Source: Candidatus Saccharimonadota bacterium (GTDB lineage Bacteria > Patescibacteriota > Saccharimonadia > Saccharimonadales > Saccharimonadaceae). From it: DNA of 64,000 nt. The stretch covers positions 124,001-188,000 of the forward strand of contig JAFVBG010000003.1 of the NCBI GenBank assembly GCA_017480095.1. Direction: 5' to 3'. The translations under genes and the position numbers were made by a program. Under the pieces are notes generated by a model that did no database searches, was not told the origin of the DNA, and saw only the letters and a list, made by a program, of their open reading frames with translations. How positions within the stretch are numbered: position 1 is the stretch's first letter; each line of letters begins with the position of its first letter. This document shows, piece by piece, positions 34,862 through 42,000 of the stretch.

Positions 34862-35926
34862 TTAGGTAGGTGGTAGATAGCCTTGCCTGACGACGATTTC
34901 AGATAGTAGCACTGAAGTTTCTCTGAGGCAATCGAGACATCTTTGTATGTATTCTTGGTCTGATATATCCGTAATGTATTCAATTAGTCCGCCGAATAAT
35001 TTATTTTCATCAATTTTATTGTTGAATCCATGATCGAATTTAAAATGATACATGCTGTTGCGCAATTTTATATTTTCTGTAAAGATGTTAAATTTGCTCG
35101 CTAATTCAGCTAGACCTTCGATTGGTAAAATGGTGTGTAAAAGAAGAGAATCTGAAAGCGCTTTATTTAGAGTAAGATAGCAGAGCCTCATGCGAAGCTC
35201 TGGGCAGGCAGTGTTATTTAGAAGAATTTGGCTACAATAGTTAATTGAACAAAGAGAATTCAGATATATCAAAGATTTTTCATCTAAATATTTATCATAG
35301 AAAATTGGGGAATGCTTCGATAATAACCTCTCATCTTTCGTTACTATTTTATTATTGTCTGCAATGAGTCTTGTTTCTGCGGTATTTTTGCCAAATAATG
35401 ATACTATGCGTCCGGCTTCGCGTGATATGTCAATAATTTTTTCTCTATCGGGTTCGATATTTTTGCTCATTATGTGACTATTCTCCATATGAGTGCCAAT
35501 AGTATTAGATATAATAAAGCCATTGCAATAAAATAGTCCAATGTCGTTAGCCAATGGTCTAAACGGCGGGCATACGCTCTTTATAAAATAGTCGTTTGAA
35601 ATCTTGGTATACTTATGCACTGTATTGACCATCATCTTGATATCTTCGAATGGTTTCATTTTTCCACGTGTTTCTCGAAAAATTTTTGAGTATTTAATTT
35701 CTTGTTTTTCTTTTAGGAGGCTTGCAATCTCATTTGCATAAAAACAAATATATTTCTCTAGATTGACCATTAAATAAGCTGAATATTCCTCTTTTATCAT
35801 CAAGTTTATTAAGCCTGTTAAATCTTGTAGCTCGCGGACTATGCTTAGGGCGTTATAAGTCTTTATATCCATATGTAGCAGAGTATATCTTTTATTGCTT
35901 TCTTGGTTCTTAGCGTAGTAGACCAA
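34862..35926 (-). CDS. Second protein of unknown function with HEPN-type RxxxxH motif
   Basis: 354 residues, AT-rich. Mostly helical. KLRNSMYHFKFDHGF around residues 288-300 carries R-N-x3-H, again with flanking helices, so a C-terminal HEPN-like domain is likely. The rest is unrecognised. TTG start at 35926, supported by GAGGAAAG 7 nt upstream; the first ATG, 18 codons on, lacks a ribosome binding site. The stop codons of this and the 33615 gene are about 26 nt apart, tail to tail. There is no close resemblance between their N-terminal parts. Confidence 0.58.
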   Translation of the reverse strand: MVYYAKNQESNKRYTLLHMDIKTYNALSIVRELQDLTGLINLMIKEEYSAYLMVNLEKYICFYANEIASLLKEKQEIKYSKIFRETRGKMKPFEDIKMMVNTVHKYTKISNDYFIKSVCPPFRPLANDIGLFYCNGFIISNTIGTHMENSHIMSKNIEPDREKIIDISREAGRIVSLFGKNTAETRLIADNNKIVTKDERLLSKHSPIFYDKYLDEKSLIYLNSLCSINYCSQILLNNTACPELRMRLCYLTLNKALSDSLLLHTILPIEGLAELASKFNIFTENIKLRNSMYHFKFDHGFNNKIDENKLFGGLIEYITDISDQEYIQRCLDCLRETSVLLSEIVVRQGYLPPT

Positions 35927-35987
35927 AAACTTTCCTCTATTTATATACTATAATTATAGCATGAACTGTATTATGGCGATGGTGCCA

Positions 35988-36082
35988 TTGCTTTGATATC
36001 TGTGGAGTGGTATAATTGTTCCAAGATGAAAAGATTTTTGAATAATATCCATCATTTGGAGATTATTAGCCGAGGACGGTAG
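35988..36082 (+). other. Promoter and possible 18-codon leader peptide with tandem His
   Basis: TTGCTT (35988-35993), 17-nt spacer, TATAAT (36011-36016), then ATG at 36026 opening an 18-codon frame, MKRFLNNIHHLEIISRGR, ending TAG at 36080-36082. A terminator hairpin and a tRNA-His gene follow. The two adjacent His codons before a terminator recall an attenuator leader, but only two His codons and no obvious biosynthetic operon make this weak. Confidence 0.35.
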
Positions 36083-36106
36083 TCTTTTTGTCTATTTTGG
36101 AAGAAA

Positions 36107-36129
36107 GGCTACTTAAGTAGCCCATTTTT
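36107..36129 (+). terminator. Intrinsic terminator upstream of tRNA-His
   Basis: GGCTACTT/AAGTAGCC is a perfect 16-nt palindrome (effective stem GGCTAC, TTAA loop) followed by CA and T5. It would end the short transcript that starts near 36023, only 8 nt before the tRNA. Confidence 0.75.
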
Positions 36130-36136
36130 AATATAT

Positions 36137-36213
36137 GGTGGCCATAGCTCAATTGGTAAGGCGCTAGTTTGTGGCACTAGAGCGTGTAGGTTTGATCCCT
36201 ACCAGTCACACCA
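36137..36213 (+). tRNA. tRNA-His (anticodon GTG), unusual acceptor stem
   Basis: Anticodon stem CTAGT/ACTAG is perfect, with loop TTGTGGC giving anticodon GTG. T-arm is GTAGG/CCTAC with TTTGATC loop, and CCA is encoded (36211-36213). An extra G at 36137 corresponds to G-1, typical for His. Odd points: acceptor pairs 6-67 and 7-66 are C-A and A-C mismatches, 13-22 is C-A, and the discriminator is A rather than the usual C opposite G-1. It may be functional, divergent or decaying. Only tRNA in the window; the next gene's ribosome binding site follows at once. Confidence 0.8.
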
Positions 36214-36225
36214 CAAGGAGATTTT

Positions 36226-36939
36226 ATGTCTAAAATTTTAGTTGTTCCCGATACTCATCTCAAGCCAAAGATGTTTGATCTTGCGGATAAGATTTTGCGC
36301 GAGCATAAGGTTGACTACGTTATTCAGCTTGGTGACAACGTGGATGATTTTTATTGCTACGGCGATCAGTATCGCAATCATAACGCTAGAATGCTAACCT
36401 TTTATCGTGACTACCCGAATACAATTTGGCTCTGGGGCAACCATGAAGCCTCATATATTTTAGGTCGGCCGGTGACGGGTAATATTTTCGTCGGAAGAGA
36501 GTATGCGCGCCTCTATCGCGAAAATTTTAACCCAAAGTTTATACATCTCGACGGCAAAGTGATATTTTCTCATGCGGGCATTTTTCAGGAATTTATTGAT
36601 GAAAACAATCTACAAGATTACAAAAATGCTGAGGAGTTAGTTCAGAGAATAAACCAGTTAAATCTCTTAGCTCTTTGGCGCGATAATTCTCCGCTTTGGG
36701 CGAGACCACAATATGACGGGTTGACCAGGCCAAAGCTCATAAAAGATTGCCTGTAAGTTGTTGGCCATACCCCAATGAAAGGTGTTATTGAGATGGATAG
36801 TGTTGTCTTCGTTGATGTATTTTCTACGAGCTGGGGTAAGAAATATGGCATCGAGAAAATGATTATAGTAGATACGGAAGAGCCTTCTTTTGAGGTTGTA
36901 GATATTGACTATCGGAAGGAATTTGGGGAAGGAAGGTAA
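36226..36939 (+). pseudogene. Calcineurin-like metallophosphatase interrupted by an in-frame stop
   Basis: The reading frame starts at ATG 36226 after AAGGAG. Metal-binding motifs in order: PDTHLKP, QLGDNVDDF (GDxxD), WLWGNHEAS (GNHE), and IFSHAGIF. At 36754-36756 TAA stops the frame after 176 codons, exactly before VVGHTPMKGVIEMDS, which carries the essential GHTP motif. The frame then stays open to TAA at 36937-36939 (237 codons in total). A single C-to-T change (CAA to TAA) would explain it. So this is a recent pseudogene, a sequence error or a read-through case. It could otherwise be a Ser/Thr-phosphatase or Ap4A hydrolase-like enzyme. Confidence 0.8.
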
Positions 36940-37032
36940 CTTATTTAGTTGGATTGTCAAGGATTCCTTGTGTTTCACATAAAATGCGGGGCTTTCCTTG
37001 TGGAAAACTTTATTGTATGGTAGAATTGAAGA

Positions 37033-37452
37033 ATGAAAATAAATATAAGAGAGGTGAGCCGAGTTCCAGAAAATAAACTTGGTCGGATCCGAACTAACGG
37101 AATGCAGAAAATGGCTCATGAATATGCAACGGCTTCATACCTGACGCTTTTTGGTATTAATATTGATTTTTTAAAACAAACCAATACGGTCGGCACACAC
37201 AATGCGGACTTTATGATTTTTGGGACAATTTGGGAATCAAAATCACCAGACGGACGCAGTAAGAATGCTATAGAACGTAATATCAAGAACTCTGGTCATC
37301 AAGCGGAGAATCTAGTATTAGACTTGCGTAGATTTGGAATGAAAGGCGACCAATCCGAAGCGGAGGCCATAAAACAATTTACATTATCACGGAATACGAG
37401 GAGGATGCTTTTAATTACAAAGGATGGTCGTTTGCTTGACATTAAAAAGTAA
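37033..37452 (+). CDS. CdiA C-terminal-type tRNA nuclease domain protein (stand-alone)
   Basis: 139 residues. The core HNADFMIFGTIWESKSPDG, then SKNAIERNIKNSGHQAENL and VLDLRRFGMK, resembles the CdiA-CT tRNA-nuclease fold (ESKSPxGxSKN signature, then an I/LDLRR strand) seen at the toxic ends of contact-dependent inhibition proteins and in mobile elements. Here it stands alone with only a 35-residue N-terminal part and no export signal or recognisable immunity gene. The ATG is 6 nt after TAGAAT, with TTGTGG at a 17-nt spacing, so it looks leaderless. Its last codons overlap the promoter of the small RNA at 37471. Confidence 0.62.
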   Translation: MKINIREVSRVPENKLGRIRTNGMQKMAHEYATASYLTLFGINIDFLKQTNTVGTHNADFMIFGTIWESKSPDGRSKNAIERNIKNSGHQAENLVLDLRRFGMKGDQSEAEAIKQFTLSRNTRRMLLITKDGRLLDIKK

Positions 37453-37464
37453 GTATGATACAAT
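37436..37464 (+). promoter_or_regulatory. Strong promoter for a small RNA
   Basis: TTGACA (37436-37441), 17-nt spacer, TACAAT (37459-37464). The -35 box lies in the last codons of the CdiA-CT-like gene. Predicted transcription start is near 37471. Confidence 0.75.
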
Positions 37465-37470
37465 GTAGAC

Positions 37471-37521
37471 ATTGGGGGCGACCCGCTGCTGGAATGCAGA
37501 GGTGCCAAGCCCCCACTTTTT
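37471..37521 (+). ncRNA. Probable small structured RNA, about 51 nt
   Basis: Starting 7 nt after the -10 box, the RNA would fold with GGGGGC (37474-37479) against GCCCCC (37509-37514). Inside is a second stem, CTGC against GCAG, with loop TGGAAT, and T5 follows at 37517-37521. Promoter and terminator are only about 50 nt apart with no convincing reading frame. It matches no RNA class I know: it lacks the SRP GGAAGG/AGCAGCC core and is not a tRNA. It could be antisense-like or an RNA antitoxin to the adjacent nuclease, but that is conjecture. Confidence 0.55.
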
Positions 37522-37678
37522 GTTGGCTTTTTCAATAGTAAAATCTCAAAAAATGGCTATTTTTTGGATTGCATTCCCAATATATTGCCATTTTTTGGGA
37601 ATTTGGAGAGTTTTTACTTCTATGGAGGAAAATTTTTGGATTTTTAATGAGTTTTTACCTGTATATAAGTAAACTTTT
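37522..37678. other. AT-rich intergenic region with short direct repeats
   Basis: No gene seen. The decamer GAGTTTTTAC occurs twice, and two similar ATTTTTTGG-containing segments are spaced about 40 nt apart. It separates the small RNA from the 3' end of glyS. Confidence 0.4.
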
Positions 37679-38992
37679 CTATAACTCTTCTACCTTTACC
37701 CTCTTCTGCTCGGCCGTATCTCTATCACGGATAGTGACAGTGCCATCTTCCAAAGTATCGAAGTCAATCACCACGCAGTGTGGCGTGCCGATTTCGTCTT
37801 GTTTGCGGTAGCGTTTACCGATATTCCCAGAATCGTCCCAAGTCACATTACCATACTTTTTGCGGAGCAAACCGTAAACCTCACGTGCCTTCTCAACTAG
37901 CTCAGACTTATTCTTGAGTAGTGGCGAGACACAGAAGCGATATGGCGCCAAGTTTTCAGACAGCTTCAAAACCGTGCGTGGCTTGCCATCAATTTCATCT
38001 TCCGTATAAGCGGAAGCCAAAACCGCAAGCAGTAAACGCTCAACACCAATCGAAGGTTCAATCACGTGCGGCACAAAACTCTCACCAGTATTTTTATCAC
38101 GATACTCCTGAGATTTGCCGGAGTTTTTCGCAATATTGCTGAGGTCGAAATCGGTGCGGTAGGCGATACCCATCAGCTCCTCGCGGCCATTCGGATAGTC
38201 GAACTCAAGGTCAATCGTGCGCTTAGAATAATGCGCGCGGTCTTCGACTGGGACTTCGTAATCGTGAAGCTTCTCGGCTGGCAGGCCTAATACATCAATC
38301 AGGAAATGATGATACTCCTCGCTCAGCTTCTCAAAATGCTCTTCCCAAGTATCTGGATGGACAAAATACTCAATCTCCATCTGAGAGCACTCGCGGTCGC
38401 GGAGGATAAAATCGCGCGGAGAAATCTCGTTGCGGAAGGCTTTACCTTGCTGGGCCAAACCAAACGGTAAATCTGGGTAAATCGTATCGACGACGTTCTT
38501 GAAATTCGTGAAAATCCCCTGTGCTGTCTCTGGGCGGAGATAAGCGATAGACGAGCCATCATCCACCGGGCCGACGTTCATCTTGAACATCATGTTGAAT
38601 TTCTTAATTTCGGACCAGCTCTGCTTGCCACAAGTTGGACACTTCGGATTAGCCTTTAAGAAATCTTCGGTCGAGATGGACTCGTTTGCTCCTTCGACCA
38701 GTTTGTCGGCACGGAAACGGCCATGGCACTCTTTGCACTCGACGAGCGGATCATTAAAGGTATCAACGTGTCCAGAAGCTTCCCAAGTCTTTGGGTTCAT
38801 GATAATCGCAGCGTCGATACCATACATATCATCGCGACCATCGACCCAATAACTCCACCAGGTGTTCATTAGATTACGTTTCAACATGACGCCAAGCGGA
38901 CCAAAATCCCAAGTGCCGGCCATGCCGCCATAAATATCAGAGCCGGGGAAGATGAAACCGCGGCGCTTGCAAAGACTTACAATATTTTCCAT
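37679..38992 (-). CDS. glyS: Glycyl-tRNA synthetase, alpha2 (eukaryote/archaeal-like) type
   Basis: Charges tRNA-Gly. 437 residues. Class II motifs: YGGMAGTWDFGPLGVMLKRN at the N-terminus, motif 2 around FRNEISPRDFILRDRECSQ with the preceding YLRPETAQGIF, and motif 3 in IEPSIGVERLLLAVL. A zinc-type pair VECKECHGR/CPTCGK lies in the insertion. The C-terminal anticodon-binding domain runs from LAPYRFCVSPLL. Start placed at 38992 because TATAAT is 7 nt upstream (leaderless); longer in-frame extensions read through that promoter and the structured element and are not credible. Confidence 0.95.
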   Translation of the reverse strand: MENIVSLCKRRGFIFPGSDIYGGMAGTWDFGPLGVMLKRNLMNTWWSYWVDGRDDMYGIDAAIIMNPKTWEASGHVDTFNDPLVECKECHGRFRADKLVEGANESISTEDFLKANPKCPTCGKQSWSEIKKFNMMFKMNVGPVDDGSSIAYLRPETAQGIFTNFKNVVDTIYPDLPFGLAQQGKAFRNEISPRDFILRDRECSQMEIEYFVHPDTWEEHFEKLSEEYHHFLIDVLGLPAEKLHDYEVPVEDRAHYSKRTIDLEFDYPNGREELMGIAYRTDFDLSNIAKNSGKSQEYRDKNTGESFVPHVIEPSIGVERLLLAVLASAYTEDEIDGKPRTVLKLSENLAPYRFCVSPLLKNKSELVEKAREVYGLLRKKYGNVTWDDSGNIGKRYRKQDEIGTPHCVVIDFDTLEDGTVTIRDRDTAEQKRVKVEEL

Positions 38993-38999
38993 GCCACTT

Positions 39000-39028
39000 A
39001 TTATACCATAAAAACAGAAGTTTATAAA
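39000..39028 (-). promoter_or_regulatory. glyS promoter, overlapping a structured element
   Basis: On the minus strand TTTATA (39023-39028), 17-nt spacer and TATAAT (39000-39005), 7 nt before the ATG. The -35 box lies inside the closing helix (39016-39029) of the structured element, and the spacer contains its U-run. Confidence 0.65.
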
Positions 39029-39209
39029 AGTTATTTTCCAGACACGTGTCCGTCCAGCCCATCTCAAGAGACGGCTACTTCTCACTCAAAGATGAAAATG
39101 TAAACATTTTCGCCTTTTCGTCTCGTCGTGCCGTCGCCATGGGTGGACGGCACTACTACTCGCGCTGCCGCGCTCCGTACTGTCTGGAGAAATAATTTTA
39201 TAAACTTCT
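39016..39209 (-). ncRNA. Structured RNA element, copy A (terminator-promoter insulator type)
   Basis: Read on the minus strand. An outer 14-bp perfect helix (39196-39209 with 39016-39029) includes the last codons of recO. It is followed by a second helix TTATTT/AAATAA, then CCAGACA/TGTCTGG (39181-39187 with 39038-39044). Inside, P2 is GCGC-GGCA-GCGC, then the conserved joining strand GAGTAGTAGTGC. P3 is CCGTCCA..CCCAT with ATGGG..TGGACGG, bearing a long branched tip. T5 follows the outer helix. Copy B at 59397 has the same core and fold with different helix sequences. Confidence 0.7.
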
Positions 39210-39866
39210 TGCAACTGGTATAATATCAGGTAGCAAATCCTGGTAGCCTTTGATTTTTGCGCAATCTTTTAGGGGTAAGACGTGCAATAGGCGAAGGAAC
39301 TTGATGTGATTGGCGGCAATCTGACCGTTTGGGCTAGGGTGTAAGACCATCTCCATTGGGTCCCAAGTATAAGTTTGGTCTCCTACGAGTTTAGCGCCAG
39401 TATTATCAAACATCAGGTTTAATTCGTTTCCCTTTTCGTGCTCCAGATTGAGTGTGAACCAAGTATGGGCAAGTTCAAGGTTGGCTTCTGCCGAATCGAG
39501 GTAAGCTAGAATTTGGCTTAAGATGGAGAAATAGGCTTCAGACTCAGTATCGCGCGAGGCGCGTTCGATGGCTTTTAGGGCGTTTGAGGCAAGTTCGAGC
39601 TTATTTAAGTTCTCTAGAATGTGACGGTAGAACTTCTGCATCTTGGCGGAAGTCAGCGTGTAGCGTCCAGTTTTTACGGAGTGATGAACCTGAATCTCGG
39701 AGATAGAAAAGAGTTCGACCCCGCCCGCGAGGCGAGATTTTTCTTTGCGCACGGCTTTGGCGAGAGCGGAAATGCGACCGCTAGGGGTGAGGAAGTCGAT
39801 TAGGCGGTCGGCCTCGCCGAGGTTGGTGCGGCGTAGGACGATAGCGCGCGTTTTAACGTCGTCCAT
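39198..39866 (-). CDS. recO: DNA repair protein RecO
   Basis: Loads RecA on SSB-coated ssDNA with RecR in gap repair. 222 residues, near family length. The N-terminal OB-fold carries RAIVLRRTNLGEADRLIDFLTP, and ALAKAVRKEKSRLAGGVELF is the typical family stretch. The helical C-terminal half has no zinc-finger cysteines. The ATG lies 14 nt before the end of the upstream response-regulator gene, so translation is coupled. The last codons form part of the outer helix of structured element A. Confidence 0.93.
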   Translation of the reverse strand: MDDVKTRAIVLRRTNLGEADRLIDFLTPSGRISALAKAVRKEKSRLAGGVELFSISEIQVHHSVKTGRYTLTSAKMQKFYRHILENLNKLELASNALKAIERASRDTESEAYFSILSQILAYLDSAEANLELAHTWFTLNLEHEKGNELNLMFDNTGAKLVGDQTYTWDPMEMVLHPSPNGQIAANHIKFLRLLHVLPLKDCAKIKGYQDLLPDIIPVARSL

Positions 39867-40200
39867 CTATAATCTCCTTAACGTCATCAGGAGTGAACTT
39901 AGTCTTGTCTAAATATGCAATAACGTTATAGTCTTTCAACTTTGGTAATTCGTGGTAGAGTGAAGAGATTAATACCGTAGGAATAGAATTAGTATCACTG
40001 TAAGAGGCGATTTCATCTAAATAGGTAAACCCGTCTGGTCCATCTAGGAGAATATCGAGAAAAATCAGGTCAGGAATTTTCTTTTCCAGAGCATTAATGG
40101 CGTCGATGGCGTTGGAAAAAGTCCGCACCTCATGCCCTTTCAGGTAGCGTTTCAAGACACTGGCAAAAATCTGGTCGTCGTCGATGATATGAATCAGCAT
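39853..40200 (-). CDS. Stand-alone receiver-domain response regulator
   Basis: 115 residues, only a CheY-like receiver domain. Acidic pocket IIDDDQ (6-9), phosphoacceptor Asp49 (LIFLDILLDGPDG), switch Ser in TVLISSLY and Lys in AYLDKTKF. No output domain, so it must act by protein contact. It lies 31 nt after the soluble histidine kinase at 40232, its likely partner, and overlaps recO by 14 nt. Confidence 0.93.
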   Translation of the reverse strand: MLIHIIDDDQIFASVLKRYLKGHEVRTFSNAIDAINALEKKIPDLIFLDILLDGPDGFTYLDEIASYSDTNSIPTVLISSLYHELPKLKDYNVIAYLDKTKFTPDDVKEIIDGRR

Positions 40201-40231
40201 GACTTATTCTCTCGCCTTAAAATTAAAAAAT

Positions 40232-40927
40232 CTAGCATGGAAAGAAACTCGCTTGGTGGCTAATAGGTAAATCAACGAAGAAGCTGGTGCCGTCACGGTG
40301 ACGAATCGCGCCGACTCTGGCGTGCATATATTCTGAGAAAGTCGAGGCGATATAGAGCCCCAGCCCAGACGAACCGGGGCGCATGGAGATGTTGGTTGGA
40401 TGTTCGAGCCAGCCTTGATTCATCTTTTGCCAAAGCTCTTTCGACAAGCTCGGACCAAAATCACGAATCGAAAGACGAACGTGATTACGATCTTGATTCT
40501 TCACGCTAAGGCGAGAGCGGGTCTCAATGTCGGAATAGTGGGCGGCATTGAGACAAAAATTATAGATTACGGAGTGTAACAGTTCGCGATTGGCCGTCAC
40601 GAGGCGGGCACGGTTGGTATATTTAACATCGAGCGTGCGGTTATTGGCGGAGAAGAGGACGTCTAGCTCGTTTGCCACGTCGTCGCAAAGTTTACGAATC
40701 GCTACGGGCTCTAGCTGGAATAAGCCATCCTCTAGCCGTGCAACCTTAGTCAAATCTTCAACTTGTTTCAAGGCACGGTCGGACACTTCGACCATCTGGG
40801 TCTGAATGCCAACTAAATCCTCGGCATCTTCAGCTAGGCTGATAGAATAGGCAAGCTGACGCAAGGTGGCCAGAGGGCCTTTAAGCTCGTGTGCCGCCAC
40901 CAAAATACCGTTTACCTCACTTGTCAT
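40232..40927 (-). CDS. Soluble sensor histidine kinase
   Basis: 231 residues with no membrane helix and almost no sensor region. H-box AAHELKGPLATLRQL with His13. The HATPase domain shows the N-box VIYNFCLNAAHYS, the D-box in LSIRDFGPSL, and the G-box GSSGLGLYIASTFSEY. It may sense a cytoplasmic cue or be driven by another protein. The ATG is 6 nt after TATAAT with TTTACT at a 17-nt spacing, leaderless. Followed by its receiver protein. Confidence 0.92.
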   Translation of the reverse strand: MTSEVNGILVAAHELKGPLATLRQLAYSISLAEDAEDLVGIQTQMVEVSDRALKQVEDLTKVARLEDGLFQLEPVAIRKLCDDVANELDVLFSANNRTLDVKYTNRARLVTANRELLHSVIYNFCLNAAHYSDIETRSRLSVKNQDRNHVRLSIRDFGPSLSKELWQKMNQGWLEHPTNISMRPGSSGLGLYIASTFSEYMHARVGAIRHRDGTSFFVDLPISHQASFFPC

Positions 40928-41004
40928 ACTTTAATTATAGACGTAGGGGTAAGAAAAGTAAAATGCTTGCGCTAAAATAATCTAGTTTTTTGTAAATATA
41001 TTAA

Positions 41005-41766
41005 CTAAGCGTTGTAATTGATACTGGAAAGGACGTTGAAGAAATCGTTTTGGAAGACGGAGTAGGCGTCGGTCTGGAAGGTGACGGTCTTGTCGCGAAT
41101 CTTAATAATCAAGATGGCACCCTGGAACTTGTTTTCGAGTTCGCCAATGTAAAGGTTGGCATTGGCGCCGTTAATCTGGACGATTTGAAGCTGAAGTTGA
41201 CCACTCTGAACTTTGCTCTCATAGCTCCGGATGGCGTTTTCGTAGTTAGTATTGTCGATTTTGACGCGGAGAGCGTTTATCGTGTCACCGCCATTGCTGG
41301 TAATTTTGTCTGGGTTGAAGACTGCGCCAAAGTCCCCACCATTGCTGGCGCTGGCATATTCATAGACACTCCAGGTCTTAGGGTAGTTAAAAGTTAGTTC
41401 ACCATAGTCAGACGGGCCTGCGAATTTTTTGAACGGACTTTTTTCTTTTTCGGCGAATTGGGATTGCAGTTCTACGGTGTTTTCATCGACGGCTTTAATC
41501 GTGGCGTCCTTAATCTTGGACTCAAGATTGGTGGAGGCGTCGCTGTATTGGGCGGTCATCCAGGCAAAGAGGACGAGAAAAATCACTGAAGCCAGTCCAA
41601 ACAGAACGGTCAAGGCAATCAGAATGCCGCTAGTGCGGTTTTGTGCTGGTTGATTTGGCATAGCTGGATTCTGACCAGGCTGAGCCATGGGATTATTCGG
41701 CATGGTCGGCTGTGGCTGGTAAGCTGGCTGGTAGCCATAATTAGGATAAGAAGAATCGTTATTCAT
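41005..41766 (-). CDS. Membrane-anchored protein with Pro/Gln-rich N-terminus
   Basis: 253 residues. The cytoplasmic N-terminus (residues 1-45) is rich in Pro, Gln, Asn and Tyr. One transmembrane helix (GILIALTVLFGLASVIFLVLF) is followed by a coiled segment and an extracytoplasmic domain (YGELTFNYPKTWSVYEYAS) recalling PsbP-like folds. No function known. The ATG is 6 nt after TAAAAT, leaderless. It lies downstream of xseB on the same strand. Confidence 0.82.
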   Translation of the reverse strand: MNNDSSYPNYGYQPAYQPQPTMPNNPMAQPGQNPAMPNQPAQNRTSGILIALTVLFGLASVIFLVLFAWMTAQYSDASTNLESKIKDATIKAVDENTVELQSQFAEKEKSPFKKFAGPSDYGELTFNYPKTWSVYEYASASNGGDFGAVFNPDKITSNGGDTINALRVKIDNTNYENAIRSYESKVQSGQLQLQIVQINGANANLYIGELENKFQGAILIIKIRDKTVTFQTDAYSVFQNDFFNVLSSINYNA

Positions 41767-41786
41767 ACTTTTATTTTACCACAAGC

Positions 41787-41999
41787 CTATTCTTCTGAAA
41801 AGTCTTTTTCAATGACGGTAATTTTGTTCTTGAGCGTTTTGAGGTCGGTCTCGATGTCTTTGGCGAGTTTGGCGGCCTGTTCGTAGCGCTCGATGGCTTC
41901 GGAGAGGTTAAAATCTTCGCCGTAGAACCAATCTACTGCCGTGTCGAGTTCGGCGATTTTCTGGCTGAGATTTTTGGCTTCGTCTTTCTTGGTGGTCAT
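41787..41999 (-). CDS. xseB: Exodeoxyribonuclease VII small subunit
   Basis: 70 residues, the usual size. Helical hairpin with AVDWFYGEDFNLSEAIERYEQ split as the family core (F..DxxLxEAIxxYEx.A). It forms a complex with XseA that degrades ssDNA. Start taken at ATG 41999 behind AAAGGAG; a longer frame would extend into xseA. The xseA stop (42001) is 1 nt from its start. Confidence 0.92.
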   Translation of the reverse strand: MTTKKDEAKNLSQKIAELDTAVDWFYGEDFNLSEAIERYEQAAKLAKDIETDLKTLKNKITVIEKDFSEE

Positions 42000-42000
42000 G

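Noticed and set aside
36026-36082. Small toxin peptide
   Set aside because: The 18-residue product is charged and not membrane-like. The leader interpretation is only marginally better, so it is reported with low confidence.
37471-37521. Small SRP RNA or a known riboswitch
   Set aside because: It lacks the SRP domain IV core and no gene follows on that strand to be regulated.
37472-37672. 66-codon frame over the sRNA and its AT-rich flank
   Set aside because: TTG start within the hairpin stem, no ribosome binding site, low-complexity composition and no protein-like pattern.
39001-39085. Longer glyS start at 39085
   Set aside because: It would translate through the promoter and structured element. 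The residues added do not resemble GlyRS, and the ATG at 38992 has a well-placed -10 box.
39016-39209. Insertion sequence or transposon end pair
   Set aside because: No transposase, no target duplication seen, and the helices of the two copies differ in sequence but keep pairing, which points to RNA structure.
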